Assembly: GCA_017880865.1 (NCBI GenBank)
Contig: JADGRL010000032.1
Location: 1 to 33,472, forward strand
DNA length: 33,472 nt
Direction: 5' to 3'
Source of the DNA: Gallionella sp.
GTDB lineage: Bacteria > Pseudomonadota > Gammaproteobacteria > Burkholderiales > Gallionellaceae
In this document: piece by piece, positions 8,688-16,930 of the stretch
Position numbering within the stretch: the stretch's first letter is position 1
Layout of the letters: the number at the start of each line of letters is the position of its first letter
Notes under the pieces: model-generated
What the model saw: the letters and a program-made list of their open reading frames with translations, nothing else
The model's database searches: none
Told to the model about the DNA's origin: nothing
Program-made: the position numbers and the translations under genes

Positions 8688-9944
8688 TTATTTACACAGG
8701 CTGGGCTTAAGATGCACGGTCTTGCCTGAATTGAGCTCGACACTCTGAGTAAAAATACCCCTGCTCGCATGACTCACAATCACCGTATGCTTTCCTGGTG
8801 GAACCGCTACGGTTAATGGCAAAGCACCGACCCGCCCCTTCCGGATACCATCGACGAACACCTCGGTTCCTTCCGCACAAGTGACCGAAACAGTGGCATC
8901 CTTACTACCACTTGGTGTCGTAACGGCCTCATTTTTGTCGATATCTTTTTTACTTGTTATTTTTGCCTGAGTCGCTGAATGTTTTGGTTTATCCAGGTGC
9001 TTAGCTTTCGGCTTGATCTCGGCTGTTGATGTCTCCGGGATTACATTTTTCGTTTTAACATCGGATGCTTTTGTAACAGACGACACAGGTGAAACCGTCA
9101 AGTTAGGTTGGATCACTTTTACCGTCTGCTCGCCCATGCTCGTTGGTTTAGCGGGCACTTCGCCATGCCGCGCCAGATTAGTCAATAATGCGACGAGCAA
9201 CAGCAAGGGGACGGCGACGACAACCACGTACAGCGCGCGCTGCCAGGATTCTGCCTGCCGAAAATGGGTAAGTATCAGATTGATCGCGGCATCCAGCCCG
9301 GTAGCAGCTGAATGCCAAATCGTTTTTGCGTGCTGCATTGCCCTGGTCAATGTGCTATCAGCCTGTCCCGGCAGAGGGGGTGCACGACGCGTCGTTTTAT
9401 CACCCGGATAACCAATCGCATAAACTTCATGTTCGCGCACATGCTTATCGGTGCGTGAACCCTGATAGTGAAACATCCCGACATACTGCGGTGAAAGGCG
9501 CGAGACCGCATCGTAATAAGAACGCGACACAAGTATCTGGGCGACATCCGCGAAACCCATTACACGTTGCGCGACGTTGATTCCATCGCCCACGATATTG
9601 GGCTGGCCATTGATGTCTCTGACCAGGCGCACTGGACCTAGATTAATCCCCATGCGAATCAGCAAGGGGTGATCTACATCAGGTCTTTCATTGAGCAGAC
9701 TTTCACGCAAGCTGAGTGCCGCTTTTAACGCGTCCTCTACATCCCCGAGAAAATTGATGGCCGCACCGTCGCCGGTATCCAGAATGATCCGGTCAGTCAT
9801 AGGCACATTGCGAATAGCAGCGGAAAGATAGCTGTTAAACCTATCTTTCAGCGATATCTGTCCAGTCACCGACTTCTTGGAATATTCAACAATATCCAAG
9901 AACAGCACACTGCACATAATGGTCTTGTTACCGCGCTCTTCCAT
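8688..9944 (-). CDS. Class III adenylate/guanylate cyclase with TM segment and PEGA domain
   Basis: This 418-residue protein has an N-terminal class III nucleotide cyclase domain (about 8-185) with metal-binding Asp17 (LFLDIVEYS) and Asp59 (DTGDGAA). It also has the MGINLGPV strand and the GDGINVAQRV segment, which holds the expected Asn and Arg. A membrane helix lies at about 235-258 (LYVVVVAVPLLLLVALL). A charged linker leads to a C-terminal PEGA-type domain (about 350-416, VFVDGIRKG and PPGKHTVIVSH). The cyclase would be cytoplasmic and the PEGA part periplasmic. Whether the product is cAMP, cGMP or nothing cannot be told from sequence. The gene precedes the kinase on the same strand. Confidence 0.87.
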   Translation of the reverse strand: MEERGNKTIMCSVLFLDIVEYSKKSVTGQISLKDRFNSYLSAAIRNVPMTDRIILDTGDGAAINFLGDVEDALKAALSLRESLLNERPDVDHPLLIRMGINLGPVRLVRDINGQPNIVGDGINVAQRVMGFADVAQILVSRSYYDAVSRLSPQYVGMFHYQGSRTDKHVREHEVYAIGYPGDKTTRRAPPLPGQADSTLTRAMQHAKTIWHSAATGLDAAINLILTHFRQAESWQRALYVVVVAVPLLLLVALLTNLARHGEVPAKPTSMGEQTVKVIQPNLTVSPVSSVTKASDVKTKNVIPETSTAEIKPKAKHLDKPKHSATQAKITSKKDIDKNEAVTTPSGSKDATVSVTCAEGTEVFVDGIRKGRVGALPLTVAVPPGKHTVIVSHASRGIFTQSVELNSGKTVHLKPSLCK

Positions 9945-10032
9945 TCAAATTTCCAGTATCTCGGCGTCCGCCGTTATCCCAACACTTCGGCGGCGTTATT
10001 TGCCGTATATATTTTACGGATTTTAGTGGTAG

Positions 10033-11055
10033 TCAGTGTTTAACACCAGATTTACTTTTCTTACCCATTGCGGGACCGGCGCGTGTTGATCCGCCGCGCC
10101 TGCCCGCCCTCGCTGCGGCGGGAGTTTGACGCCCGGGTTTTTCGGATTTCACCGGGTCAGATTGGCGAGGGGCTTGCGAGTCAGGCTGTAACTCATCGCT
10201 GTCAACGGTGATTCCCACCCAATCCAACACCTGAGCCACCTCGGCCTCCCCTAATTCGGTTGTCATACCTCGCTTCAGGCGCGGCGGCAAGTTGATTATA
10301 CCGAAGCGTATGCGCATCAACCGGCTCACCGGCATGCCCAGCGCGTCAAAAGTACGGCGCACCACGCGATTGCGGCCTTCCTTGAGCATCACGCGGTACC
10401 AGTGGTTAAACCCTTCGCCGCCCTGATCCTCAAGCTTTTCAAACTTCACCAAACCATCTTCCAATTCCACACCCTGCTTGAGTGCCAGATTCATCTGCGC
10501 TTCGGTCAATGTCCCTTGCACGCGCACCGCATATTCGCGCTCTACCTCAAAACGTGGGTGCATCAGCCGATTCGCCAACTCACCTGAAGTCGTAAAAATC
10601 AACAGGCCGCTGGTATTAAAATCCAGTCGCCCAACCGCAGTCCATTTCTGGCCGCGCAATTTGGGCAGTTTATCGAACACGCTGGTACGATTCTCTGGAT
10701 CATCGCGACTGACGATTTCACCTTCAGGTTTGTGGTACAGCAGCACTCGTGCGGCTTGATCTCTTTCACCCACGCGTAGGGTACGCCGTTCGGCCTTCAC
10801 CAAGTCGCCTTCCACTACGCGCATCCCCAGAGTCGCCGGTTCGCCGTTTACGCTGACGCGTCCGGTGGAGATCCATTCCTCCATCATTCGGCGTGAACCT
10901 AATCCGGCTTGAGCCAGCACTTTCTGTAATTTTTCGCCTTGTGATTTTTCATCAAACAATTGTTCATCGTCAAGTGCTTCGTGAGGCAGGTTTTTATCAA
11001 CCCGAGTTCCATGAGTGACAGTTTCTTTGGAAAGTGCTTTGACATTTTTCTTCAT
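10033..11055 (-). CDS. rluB: 23S rRNA pseudouridine synthase, RluB/RsuA family
   Basis: The enzyme isomerises a specific uridine in rRNA (23S U2605 for RluB in E. coli). The 340 residues contain an S4 RNA-binding domain (about 41-85, [20 protein letters not shown]) and the catalytic motif [11 protein letters not shown] with Asp145. The family segment [19 protein letters not shown] is also present. A basic, low-complexity C-terminal tail (about 290-340) and an acidic N-terminal extension of about 40 residues are typical of betaproteobacterial RluB. The ATG overlaps the recR stop (ATGA), so it ends a coupled dnaX-ybaB-recR-rluB unit. RluB is preferred over RluE/RluF/RsuA by length and layout. 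Confidence 0.9.
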   Translation of the reverse strand: MKKNVKALSKETVTHGTRVDKNLPHEALDDEQLFDEKSQGEKLQKVLAQAGLGSRRMMEEWISTGRVSVNGEPATLGMRVVEGDLVKAERRTLRVGERDQAARVLLYHKPEGEIVSRDDPENRTSVFDKLPKLRGQKWTAVGRLDFNTSGLLIFTTSGELANRLMHPRFEVEREYAVRVQGTLTEAQMNLALKQGVELEDGLVKFEKLEDQGGEGFNHWYRVMLKEGRNRVVRRTFDALGMPVSRLMRIRFGIINLPPRLKRGMTTELGEAEVAQVLDWVGITVDSDELQPDSQAPRQSDPVKSEKPGRQTPAAARAGRRGGSTRAGPAMGKKSKSGVKH

Positions 11056-11663
11056 GCTATTACCTCGCGCCGCTCTAATACGGCTTGCGCCAATGTACCA
11101 CTATCCACCTGCTCCAGTTCACCACCAACGGGTAAACCGCGCGCTATGCGCGACACTTTCACATTCTGTGATTGCAGCAAGGTTGCCAAATAATGTGCCG
11201 TGGCATCACCTTCCACGGTAAAGTTTGTTGCCAATATCACTTCGCAAGTTTGCTCCTGTACTCGCCTGACCAGACGGTCGAGATGCAATTCTTTTGCACC
11301 TATCCCATCCAGTGGAGACAGTCTGCCCATCAGCACGAAATAATGCCCGCGATAACACTGCGTCTGTTCCATCATCAGCAGGTCGGCGGGCATTTCGACC
11401 ACGCACAACAAACCGGCATCGCGTTTGGGCGATGCGCATAATCCGCATACTTCGTGTTCAGAAAAATTATTGCATTTGCTGCAGTGCTGAATATTGCAGG
11501 CGGCCAACTCCAGTGCCTGCGCCAAATGCCGCGCCCCGGCGCGATCACGCTGCAACAAATGATAGGCCATGCGCTGCGCGGATTTCGGCCCTACGCCCGG
11601 CAAACAACGCAAAGCAGCAATCAACGCGTCAAGATGTGAAGGCATCACCAGATGAGTGGGCAT
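11052..11663 (-). CDS. recR: Recombination protein RecR
   Basis: RecR acts with RecF and RecO to load RecA onto gapped DNA. The 203-residue product has the helix-hairpin-helix motif [20 protein letters not shown] near the N-terminus, a four-cysteine zinc motif (HCSKCNNF and CGLC), and a Toprim domain ([30 protein letters not shown]). The C-terminal Walker-B-like [13 protein letters not shown] ends the family pattern. A TTG at 11666 would add one residue. The ATG at 11663 is preferred because it shares its first base with the ybaB stop (TGATG), a typical coupling arrangement. The gene order dnaX-ybaB-recR is conserved across Proteobacteria. Confidence 0.95.
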   Translation of the reverse strand: MPTHLVMPSHLDALIAALRCLPGVGPKSAQRMAYHLLQRDRAGARHLAQALELAACNIQHCSKCNNFSEHEVCGLCASPKRDAGLLCVVEMPADLLMMEQTQCYRGHYFVLMGRLSPLDGIGAKELHLDRLVRRVQEQTCEVILATNFTVEGDATAHYLATLLQSQNVKVSRIARGLPVGGELEQVDSGTLAQAVLERREVIA

Positions 11664-11989
11664 CAAAACGGCAACTTCATCCCGGGCGGCAAGCCCATTC
11701 CTGTGGTGAATCCGCTCATGCGCTGCTGGGAAGTAAGCTCCACTTGTTTCAACGCATCGTTGACGGCCAGCACGATCAAATCTTCCAGCATCTCTTTGTC
11801 ATCGGATATCACGCTGTCATCCAGCACCACCCGACGCACCACATAACCGCAGGTCATGGTCACTTTGACCATGCCTGAACCCGCCTGACCGTCCACTTCC
11901 ACGGTTGCCAATTCAGCCTGCGCCTTCTGCATATTCTGCTGCATCAGCTGCGCCTGCTTCATCATGCCACCCAATCCGCCCTTCATCAT
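11663..11989 (-). CDS. ybaB: Nucleoid-associated protein YbaB/EbfC
   Basis: This small DNA-binding protein of 108 residues is linked to nucleoid structure. It has the glycine/methionine-rich start ([20 protein letters not shown]), a helical segment, and the central [20 protein letters not shown] strand region of the family. It ends LPPGMKLPF, matching the usual length. The tandem ATGs at 11989 and 11986 follow GGAGG by about 8 bases. It lies between dnaX and recR, a conserved arrangement, and is translationally coupled to recR. Confidence 0.94.
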   Translation of the reverse strand: MMKGGLGGMMKQAQLMQQNMQKAQAELATVEVDGQAGSGMVKVTMTCGYVVRRVVLDDSVISDDKEMLEDLIVLAVNDALKQVELTSQQRMSGFTTGMGLPPGMKLPF

Positions 11990-12037
11990 TTTTACATCCT
12001 CCTAAAACTTAACTACCCTGAACTCATTGTCCAAAAT

Positions 12038-13666
12038 CTATTGTATGGGTTTAATCGATTCCACTATCAGATTCGCACCCAATTCGGCTTGAGCCTCACG
12101 CACAAAACTATCCTGCGCAATCGAGTCGCTCGCCTGCTGCTGCTTAAATTGCTTGCCCTGCTGTTCGATCACCGCAGGGGTTGCTGCATCGGTTTTACCC
12201 GACACGATGCTCAGCTTCATTGGTTTGGCAAAATATTCGGTCAGCGCGGCCTGCAATTTCTCAGTCGCCATCTTGCTGGTTTGCAAATGCTTATGCTCTT
12301 GCGACAAGCACAGCGTGATTTGACGATCTGAAAAACTTTGCAACACGCAGTGTTTCGCCAATTGCTGTGCCATACCTTGCACATTCAACTGCGTTAATAA
12401 TACGCTCCAATCTAGCTGATTGCCTGACACGACCTCGCCGCTTGACTGTCGGCCATTTGAAGCTGACTCTGCCAAGACAGGTGCCGGGCGAACCGGAGCG
12501 ACTTGGCTGGCTATCGCAACAGGTTTCGCACTGGGTTGCACGGCAGCGGGCGCGACCCATGTCGGCTGCGCTATGCCCTTGGCAGGTGCAAACGCCAACA
12601 TACGCAGCAGCGTCATGGTAAAACCGGCATATTCATCGGGGGCCAGATCGATTTCGTCGCGCCCATGGATCGCGATCTGATAATACAACTGCACTTCTTC
12701 CGCGGTGAACGCCTGCGCCAACTCCAGCAGACGCGCGCGTTCCGGTTCATCGTCCGCAATCGCCTGCGGCACGGTCTGCGCCAGCGCGATGCGATGCAGC
12801 AAAGTGGCCAATTCCTGCAAAGCAGCATCAAACGCCACGCTGCGCGCGGCCATATTGTCGGCAATTGCTAGCAACCCTGCGCCATTCCCCTCACGCAAGG
12901 CCACCAGCAAGTCGAACAAATAACCCTGGTCTATCGCACCCAGCATGGTGCGCACCACCGCTTCATCCACTTTACCGGCAGAAAAAGCAATCGCCTGATC
13001 CATCAAACTCAGCGCGTCGCGCATACTGCCCTGCGCGGCTCGCGCAATCAAACCCACTGCGGCAGACTCGAAGGCAATCTGCTCTTGCCCCAGCACATAC
13101 TGCAAATGGGTGGCAATCAATGCGGGCGGAAGTTGCTTCAAGTTGAACTGCAAACAGCGCGACAACACCGTGACGGGAATTTTCTGCGGATCGGTGGTGG
13201 CAAGAATGAATTTCACATGTGCGGGCGGCTCTTCCAGTGTCTTCAACATCGCGTTAAAGGCCGACTTGGACAGCATGTGCACTTCGTCGATGATATACAC
13301 CTTGAAGCGCCCGCTGGACGGTGCGTACAGCGCACTTTCCAACAGCTCGCGCATGTTGTCGACCTGCGTGTTGGACGCCGCATCCAATTCGATCAGATCA
13401 ACGAAACGTCCGCTATCGATTTCCTTGCAGGCGCTGCACTCCCCACACGGCGTGGCGGTGATACCGGTCGCACAATTGAGCGACTTGGCAAAAATGCGCG
13501 CGATGGTGGTCTTGCCGACGCCGCGTGTGCCGGTGAACAGATACGCATGATGCAGGCGATTCTGTGTGAGTGCATTGCTGAGCGCGCGAACGACATGCTC
13601 CTGCCCCGCCAGTTGTGCGAAAGTCTTGGGACGCCATTTGCGGGCTAGAACCGTGGTTGCAGACAA
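12038..13666 (-). CDS. dnaX: DNA polymerase III subunit tau (DnaX)
   Basis: DnaX is the ATPase of the clamp loader. The 542-residue protein has the Walker A motif GTRGVGKTT (about 46-54), zinc-binding cysteines around CGECSACKEI, the Walker B region IIDEVHMLSKSAFNAMLKTL, and the SRC motif (LSRCLQF). A C-terminal tau-type region (LDWSVLLTQLNVQGMAQQLA onward) follows a Pro/Ala-rich linker. It is shorter than the E. coli tau (643). The start is a TTG at 13666: the frame has a stop 15 bases upstream and contains no ATG before VLARKWRPK. No run of six A occurs on the coding strand, so an E. coli-type slippery site for gamma is not seen. Confidence 0.94.
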   Translation of the reverse strand: MSATTVLARKWRPKTFAQLAGQEHVVRALSNALTQNRLHHAYLFTGTRGVGKTTIARIFAKSLNCATGITATPCGECSACKEIDSGRFVDLIELDAASNTQVDNMRELLESALYAPSSGRFKVYIIDEVHMLSKSAFNAMLKTLEEPPAHVKFILATTDPQKIPVTVLSRCLQFNLKQLPPALIATHLQYVLGQEQIAFESAAVGLIARAAQGSMRDALSLMDQAIAFSAGKVDEAVVRTMLGAIDQGYLFDLLVALREGNGAGLLAIADNMAARSVAFDAALQELATLLHRIALAQTVPQAIADDEPERARLLELAQAFTAEEVQLYYQIAIHGRDEIDLAPDEYAGFTMTLLRMLAFAPAKGIAQPTWVAPAAVQPSAKPVAIASQVAPVRPAPVLAESASNGRQSSGEVVSGNQLDWSVLLTQLNVQGMAQQLAKHCVLQSFSDRQITLCLSQEHKHLQTSKMATEKLQAALTEYFAKPMKLSIVSGKTDAATPAVIEQQGKQFKQQQASDSIAQDSFVREAQAELGANLIVESIKPIQ

Positions 13667-13680
13667 GATTGAGCCAATTT

Positions 13681-13703
13681 AAAAGGTGGATGGGGAACAT
13701 CCA
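13681..13703 (-). terminator. Possible terminator after the SRP RNA gene
   Basis: On the minus strand TGGATG and CATCCA form a 6-base-pair stem with a five-base loop, followed by CCTTTT, about 60 bases beyond the SRP RNA. The stem is short, so this is a weak call. Confidence 0.35.
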
Positions 13704-13763
13704 TAAACACTGGCAAGAACACTAAAACTGAACGATACATCATCGTGCACTCACCCCAATAGG

Positions 13764-13860
13764 AGGCGAGCCTTACCCCGGCACTTACAGTAAGTGGCTG
13801 TGGCTGCTTCCTTCCGGACCTGACCAGATTCACCACCCTGCAATGCGGGGAGACCCGCCA
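13764..13860 (-). ncRNA. ffs: Signal recognition particle 4.5S RNA
   Basis: This is the RNA of the signal recognition particle, which binds Ffh and targets membrane proteins. Read on the minus strand it contains the invariant domain IV core CAGGTCCGGAAGGAAGCAGC at about 13800-13822. The ends GGCGGGTC and GGCTCGCC close an 8-base-pair terminal helix with two G-U pairs. The size of about 97 bases is normal for the small bacterial form. It lies between the fumarase gene and dnaX. The ends are set by the terminal helix and may be off by a few bases. Confidence 0.95.
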
Positions 13861-13930
13861 ATTCAATAAAGTGGCTCAATAACCCGCTGCTGAAACGGCT
13901 ATAGTTCTTGAACCACTTGTTTCTGTTGCT

Positions 13931-15457
13931 CTATGACACTGAATGCACCGGAATCATACCGATACGCTTGTGCCATTCTGCCGGCCCGATGTCGTGCACT
14001 GATCGCCCCTGGGCATCCACTGCCACCGTCACCGGCATATTCTCAACTTCAAATTCGTAAATCGCTTCCATACCCAAATCGGCAAACGCGATCACTTTCG
14101 CGCTTCGTATCGCCTTGGATACCAGATAAGCCGCGCCGCCAATGGCGATCAAATATACCGCGCCGTGATTCTTTATCGCTTCAATGCCATCCTGACCGCG
14201 CTCGGCCTTGCCTATCATGCCGATCAAGCCGGTCTGCGCCAACATCATTTCGGTGAACCTATCCATACGTGTCGCGGTGGTTGGACCCGCCGGACCTACA
14301 ACCTCGTCGCGCACCGGATCAACCGGACCGACATAATAGATGAAGCGGTTGGTAAAATCCACGCCATGCGGTAATTTTTCACCGCGCGCCAACATCTCTG
14401 CGATGCGTTTATGCGCCGCGTCACGCCCTGTCAACAGCCTGCCGGACAATAGCACGGTTTCACCCGGCTGCCACTGCGCGATTTCATCACGCGTAACCGT
14501 TTCCAAATTGACGCGCCGCGCATCCTCGGCCGGCTGCCAATGCACATCAGGATAATCCTCCAGTTTGGGCGGCGTGAACTGCGCGACACCACTACCGTCC
14601 AGCTCAAAATGAATATGTCTCGTGGCCGCACAATTGGGAATCATCGCAATCGGCTTGGAAGCCGCGTGAGTCGGGTAGTCCAATATTTTGACATCCAGCA
14701 CGGTGGTCAACCCGCCCAACCCCTGCGCACCAATCCCTAGCGCATTAATTTTATCGTGCAACTCAATGCGCTTTGCTTCGAGGTGGCTCTGTGCACCGCG
14801 CGCCTTCAATTCATGCATATCGATGGATTGCATCAACGCCTCTTTAGCCAGCAGCACGGCTTTTTCTGCGGTACCGCCGATGCCGATGCCCAGCATCCCC
14901 GGCGGACACCACCCCGCGCCCATTTCCGGCACGCACCGTAACACCCATTCGACGATATCGTCCCCGGGGTTTAGCATCTTCATCACCGCTTTATTCTCTG
15001 AGCCGCCACCCTTGGCCGCGATACGCACATCGACTTTATCGCCCTGCACCAACTCGACATGAACTACTGCTGGCGTGTTGTCACCTGTATTTTTCCGTCC
15101 ACCCGCAGGATCAGCCACGATTGAAGCGCGTAGCGGATTATCCGCATCCAGATAGGCCTTGCGCACCCCGGCATTGACCATCTCGGCCACATTCAACACC
15201 GCATCCCAGCGCACTGCCATGCCGACCCTCACGAAGGCCACCACAATCCCGGTATCCTGACAAAGGGGCCGATGCCCCTGCGCGCACATACGCGAATTAG
15301 TCAGAATCTGCGCCATCGCATCTTTGGCAGCGGGGGATTGCTCAGCGCGATACGCCTCCGCCAACGCATGAATATAGTCAGACGGGTGGTAATAAGAAAT
15401 AAATTGCAGTGCTTCTGCAATGCTATCGATGAAATCCTGTTGGCGAATGAGGGTCAT
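13931..15457 (-). CDS. fumA: Fumarate hydratase, class I (Fe-S)
   Basis: This oxygen-sensitive [4Fe-4S] enzyme interconverts fumarate and malate in the TCA cycle. The 508-residue protein starts MTLIRQQDFIDSIAEALQFI, the usual N-terminus of single-chain class I fumarases. Likely cluster cysteines occur in GHRPLCQDTG, GAGWCPPGMLGIGIGG and MIPNCAATRH. The C-terminal beta domain contains the GPTTATRMDRF segment. A GTG at 15523 would add 22 residues, but it lies upstream of the predicted promoter (15488-15516), so the ATG at 15457 is chosen. It is a single gene, separate from the sdh/suc operon but only a few kilobases away. Confidence 0.93.
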   Translation of the reverse strand: MTLIRQQDFIDSIAEALQFISYYHPSDYIHALAEAYRAEQSPAAKDAMAQILTNSRMCAQGHRPLCQDTGIVVAFVRVGMAVRWDAVLNVAEMVNAGVRKAYLDADNPLRASIVADPAGGRKNTGDNTPAVVHVELVQGDKVDVRIAAKGGGSENKAVMKMLNPGDDIVEWVLRCVPEMGAGWCPPGMLGIGIGGTAEKAVLLAKEALMQSIDMHELKARGAQSHLEAKRIELHDKINALGIGAQGLGGLTTVLDVKILDYPTHAASKPIAMIPNCAATRHIHFELDGSGVAQFTPPKLEDYPDVHWQPAEDARRVNLETVTRDEIAQWQPGETVLLSGRLLTGRDAAHKRIAEMLARGEKLPHGVDFTNRFIYYVGPVDPVRDEVVGPAGPTTATRMDRFTEMMLAQTGLIGMIGKAERGQDGIEAIKNHGAVYLIAIGGAAYLVSKAIRSAKVIAFADLGMEAIYEFEVENMPVTVAVDAQGRSVHDIGPAEWHKRIGMIPVHSVS

Positions 15458-15487
15458 GACGAATCTGGCGTGAAGGTGTTGCGGATG

Positions 15488-15516
15488 ATTATGTTCATCA
15501 ATGAACACAGCGTCAA
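15488..15516 (-). promoter_or_regulatory. Sigma-70 promoter of the fumarase gene
   Basis: TTGACG (15511-15516) and CATAAT (15488-15493) on the minus strand are separated by exactly 17 bases. Each hexamer matches the consensus at five of six positions. Transcription would start near 15481, about 24 bases ahead of the ATG at 15457, which supports that start codon over the GTG at 15523. Confidence 0.65.
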
Positions 15517-15625
15517 TCCGCACCAGACGATCACACGAGTCTAATTGGGTCCAATTTTTAGGGAGTCATCAGTATTCAAGGGTATCCTGAAACAGGCTTG
15601 AAGATACTAACTTGTTGATTTTACT

Positions 15626-15710
15626 TGGTGCGAAAGGAGAGACTCGAACTCTCACGCCTTGCGGCGCTGGTACCTAAAACCAGTGCGTCTACCAATTCCG
15701 CCACTTTCGC
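15626..15710 (-). tRNA. tRNA-Leu (anticodon TAG), CCA encoded
   Basis: The minus strand folds as an 85-base tRNA with a long variable arm, typical of leucine. The acceptor stem is GCGAAAG/CTTTCGC, followed by A and an encoded CCA. The anticodon arm CTGGT-TTTAGGT-ACCAG gives anticodon TAG, reading CUA. The T arm carries GTTCGAGTC. It lies between the fumarase and AcuI-type genes. Confidence 0.96.
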
Positions 15711-15745
15711 GCTGTATGTTTCCAGCAAGGGCGCGGAGTATATCA

Positions 15746-16741
15746 CTAACCCGCCGGTTTTATTTCGACCACCGAACGCCCGCGCAGCTTGCCTTGCAGC
15801 ATTTGCGGGAATACTTGCGGCAAACCTGTGAACGGCACGGTATGCACCACCTGAGCCAACTGTTTAGGATAAAGGTCAGAAGCGAGGCGTTGCCATATCT
15901 GGCGGCGCAACGGCATCGCGGTCGCGGCGGAGTCGATGCCGATCAGCCGCACGCCGCGCAAAATGAACGGCAGCACCGTGGTGTGCAGCTCGATACCGCC
16001 CGCGTTGCCGAAGCTGGCGATCACGCCGTCCTGCCCCATCGTGCGCGTCAGCCACGCCAGCATCTGTCCGCCCACCGCATCCAGCGCACCCGCCCACTGC
16101 GCCTTTTCCAGCGGGCGGGTACCCATCACCAAATCCTTGCGAGGCAATATCTCCGATGCACCCAGCGATTTCAGATAATCGTGTTCCGAATCTTTTCCGG
16201 TCAGCGCCACCACGTGGTAACCCAGTTGCGAAAGCATCTGGATCGCCAGACTCGCCACCCCGCCGGTCGCGCCGGTCACGATCACTTTTCCTTTTTCAGG
16301 CGTCAATTCGTTTTGCTCCAAGCGATGAATCGACAGCGCGGCGGCAAACCCCGCCGTGCCGATTGCCATTGCGTCGAACAACGATAATCCTCGCGGCAGC
16401 GGCACCACCCAATCGGCGGGAACCCGCACGTATTCGGCGAACCCGCCGTCGTGATCCACGCCCATGCCATAGCCCGTCACGATCACTTCGTCGCCCGCCT
16501 TGAAGCGCGCATCCTGCGAGCTTTCCACCACACCCGCCACGTCCACGCCGCCGACGCAGGGGAAGCGGCGGATAACTTTTCCCGCGCCAGTGGCGGCGAG
16601 CGCGTCCTTGTAGTTCACGCCGGAGTAATGGGTTCGGATGACGACCTCACCGGGGTCGAGATCGTCCAAGGACAACTTGACGAAGCGCCCGGCAGATTTG
16701 CCACTTTCCTCGAAAATTCGATATGCGGAGAATTTTTTCAT
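15746..16741 (-). CDS. acuI: Acrylyl-CoA reductase/quinone oxidoreductase, AcuI/YhdH family
   Basis: This NADPH-dependent medium-chain reductase of 331 residues belongs to the YhdH/AcuI group; AcuI reduces acryloyl-CoA to propionyl-CoA. The N-terminal GroES-like domain has the family stretch SGVNYKDALAATGAGKV. The Rossmann fold carries VTGATGGVASLAIQMLSQLG, and GGVDVAGVV lies between them. Zinc-binding cysteines of classical alcohol dehydrogenases are absent, as in the family. It is downstream of the sucB end on the same strand, separated by 189 bases containing a terminator-like hairpin and a REP-like element, so it is probably a separate unit. Substrate use here is inferred from family only. 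Confidence 0.85.
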   Translation of the reverse strand: MKKFSAYRIFEESGKSAGRFVKLSLDDLDPGEVVIRTHYSGVNYKDALAATGAGKVIRRFPCVGGVDVAGVVESSQDARFKAGDEVIVTGYGMGVDHDGGFAEYVRVPADWVVPLPRGLSLFDAMAIGTAGFAAALSIHRLEQNELTPEKGKVIVTGATGGVASLAIQMLSQLGYHVVALTGKDSEHDYLKSLGASEILPRKDLVMGTRPLEKAQWAGALDAVGGQMLAWLTRTMGQDGVIASFGNAGGIELHTTVLPFILRGVRLIGIDSAATAMPLRRQIWQRLASDLYPKQLAQVVHTVPFTGLPQVFPQMLQGKLRGRSVVEIKPAG

Positions 16742-16774
16742 TGGGGTTGCCCGACATTAACGCCGTTCGTGCTG

Positions 16775-16824
16775 ATAACCAGCGACTTGGCTATCGTTGT
16801 TTGATAGCCTAGTCGAATGGCTAT
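16775..16824 (+). repeat. REP-like palindrome, copy A
   Basis: A 50-base imperfect palindrome: outer arms AACCAGCGACT and AGTCGAATGGCT, inner perfect stem GGCTATC/GATAGCC, seven-base loop. It is nearly identical in reverse orientation to the copy at 22321-22370, with further copies at 27395, 27513 and 29228. It lies in the gap ahead of the AcuI-type gene. Confidence 0.85.
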
Positions 16825-16858
16825 GTCGAAACATGAACGACAGAAAACAAGTCAACTT

Positions 16859-16877
16859 CGTCGGGGGTAGCCCGACG
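16859..16877. repeat. Perfect hairpin CGTCGGG/CCCGACG
   Basis: A 7-base-pair stem with a GGTAG loop, followed on the plus strand by GTTTTGTTTTTG. It resembles a plus-strand terminator, although no plus-strand gene precedes it. It may instead be a dispersed palindrome. Confidence 0.5.
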
Positions 16878-16885
16878 GTTTTGTT

Positions 16886-16918
16886 TTTGTAAAAACTGGA
16901 TTCCCGCTTTAGCGGGAA
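16886..16918 (-). terminator. Probable terminator of the sdh-suc operon
   Basis: Thirteen bases after the sucB stop, the minus strand forms TTCCCGC/GCGGGAA with a TAAA loop (16901-16918), followed by TCCAGTTTTT. The hairpin itself is of a kind often dispersed in proteobacterial genomes, so it may be a repeat used as a terminator. Confidence 0.55.
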
Positions 16919-16930
16919 TGACAACAACTT

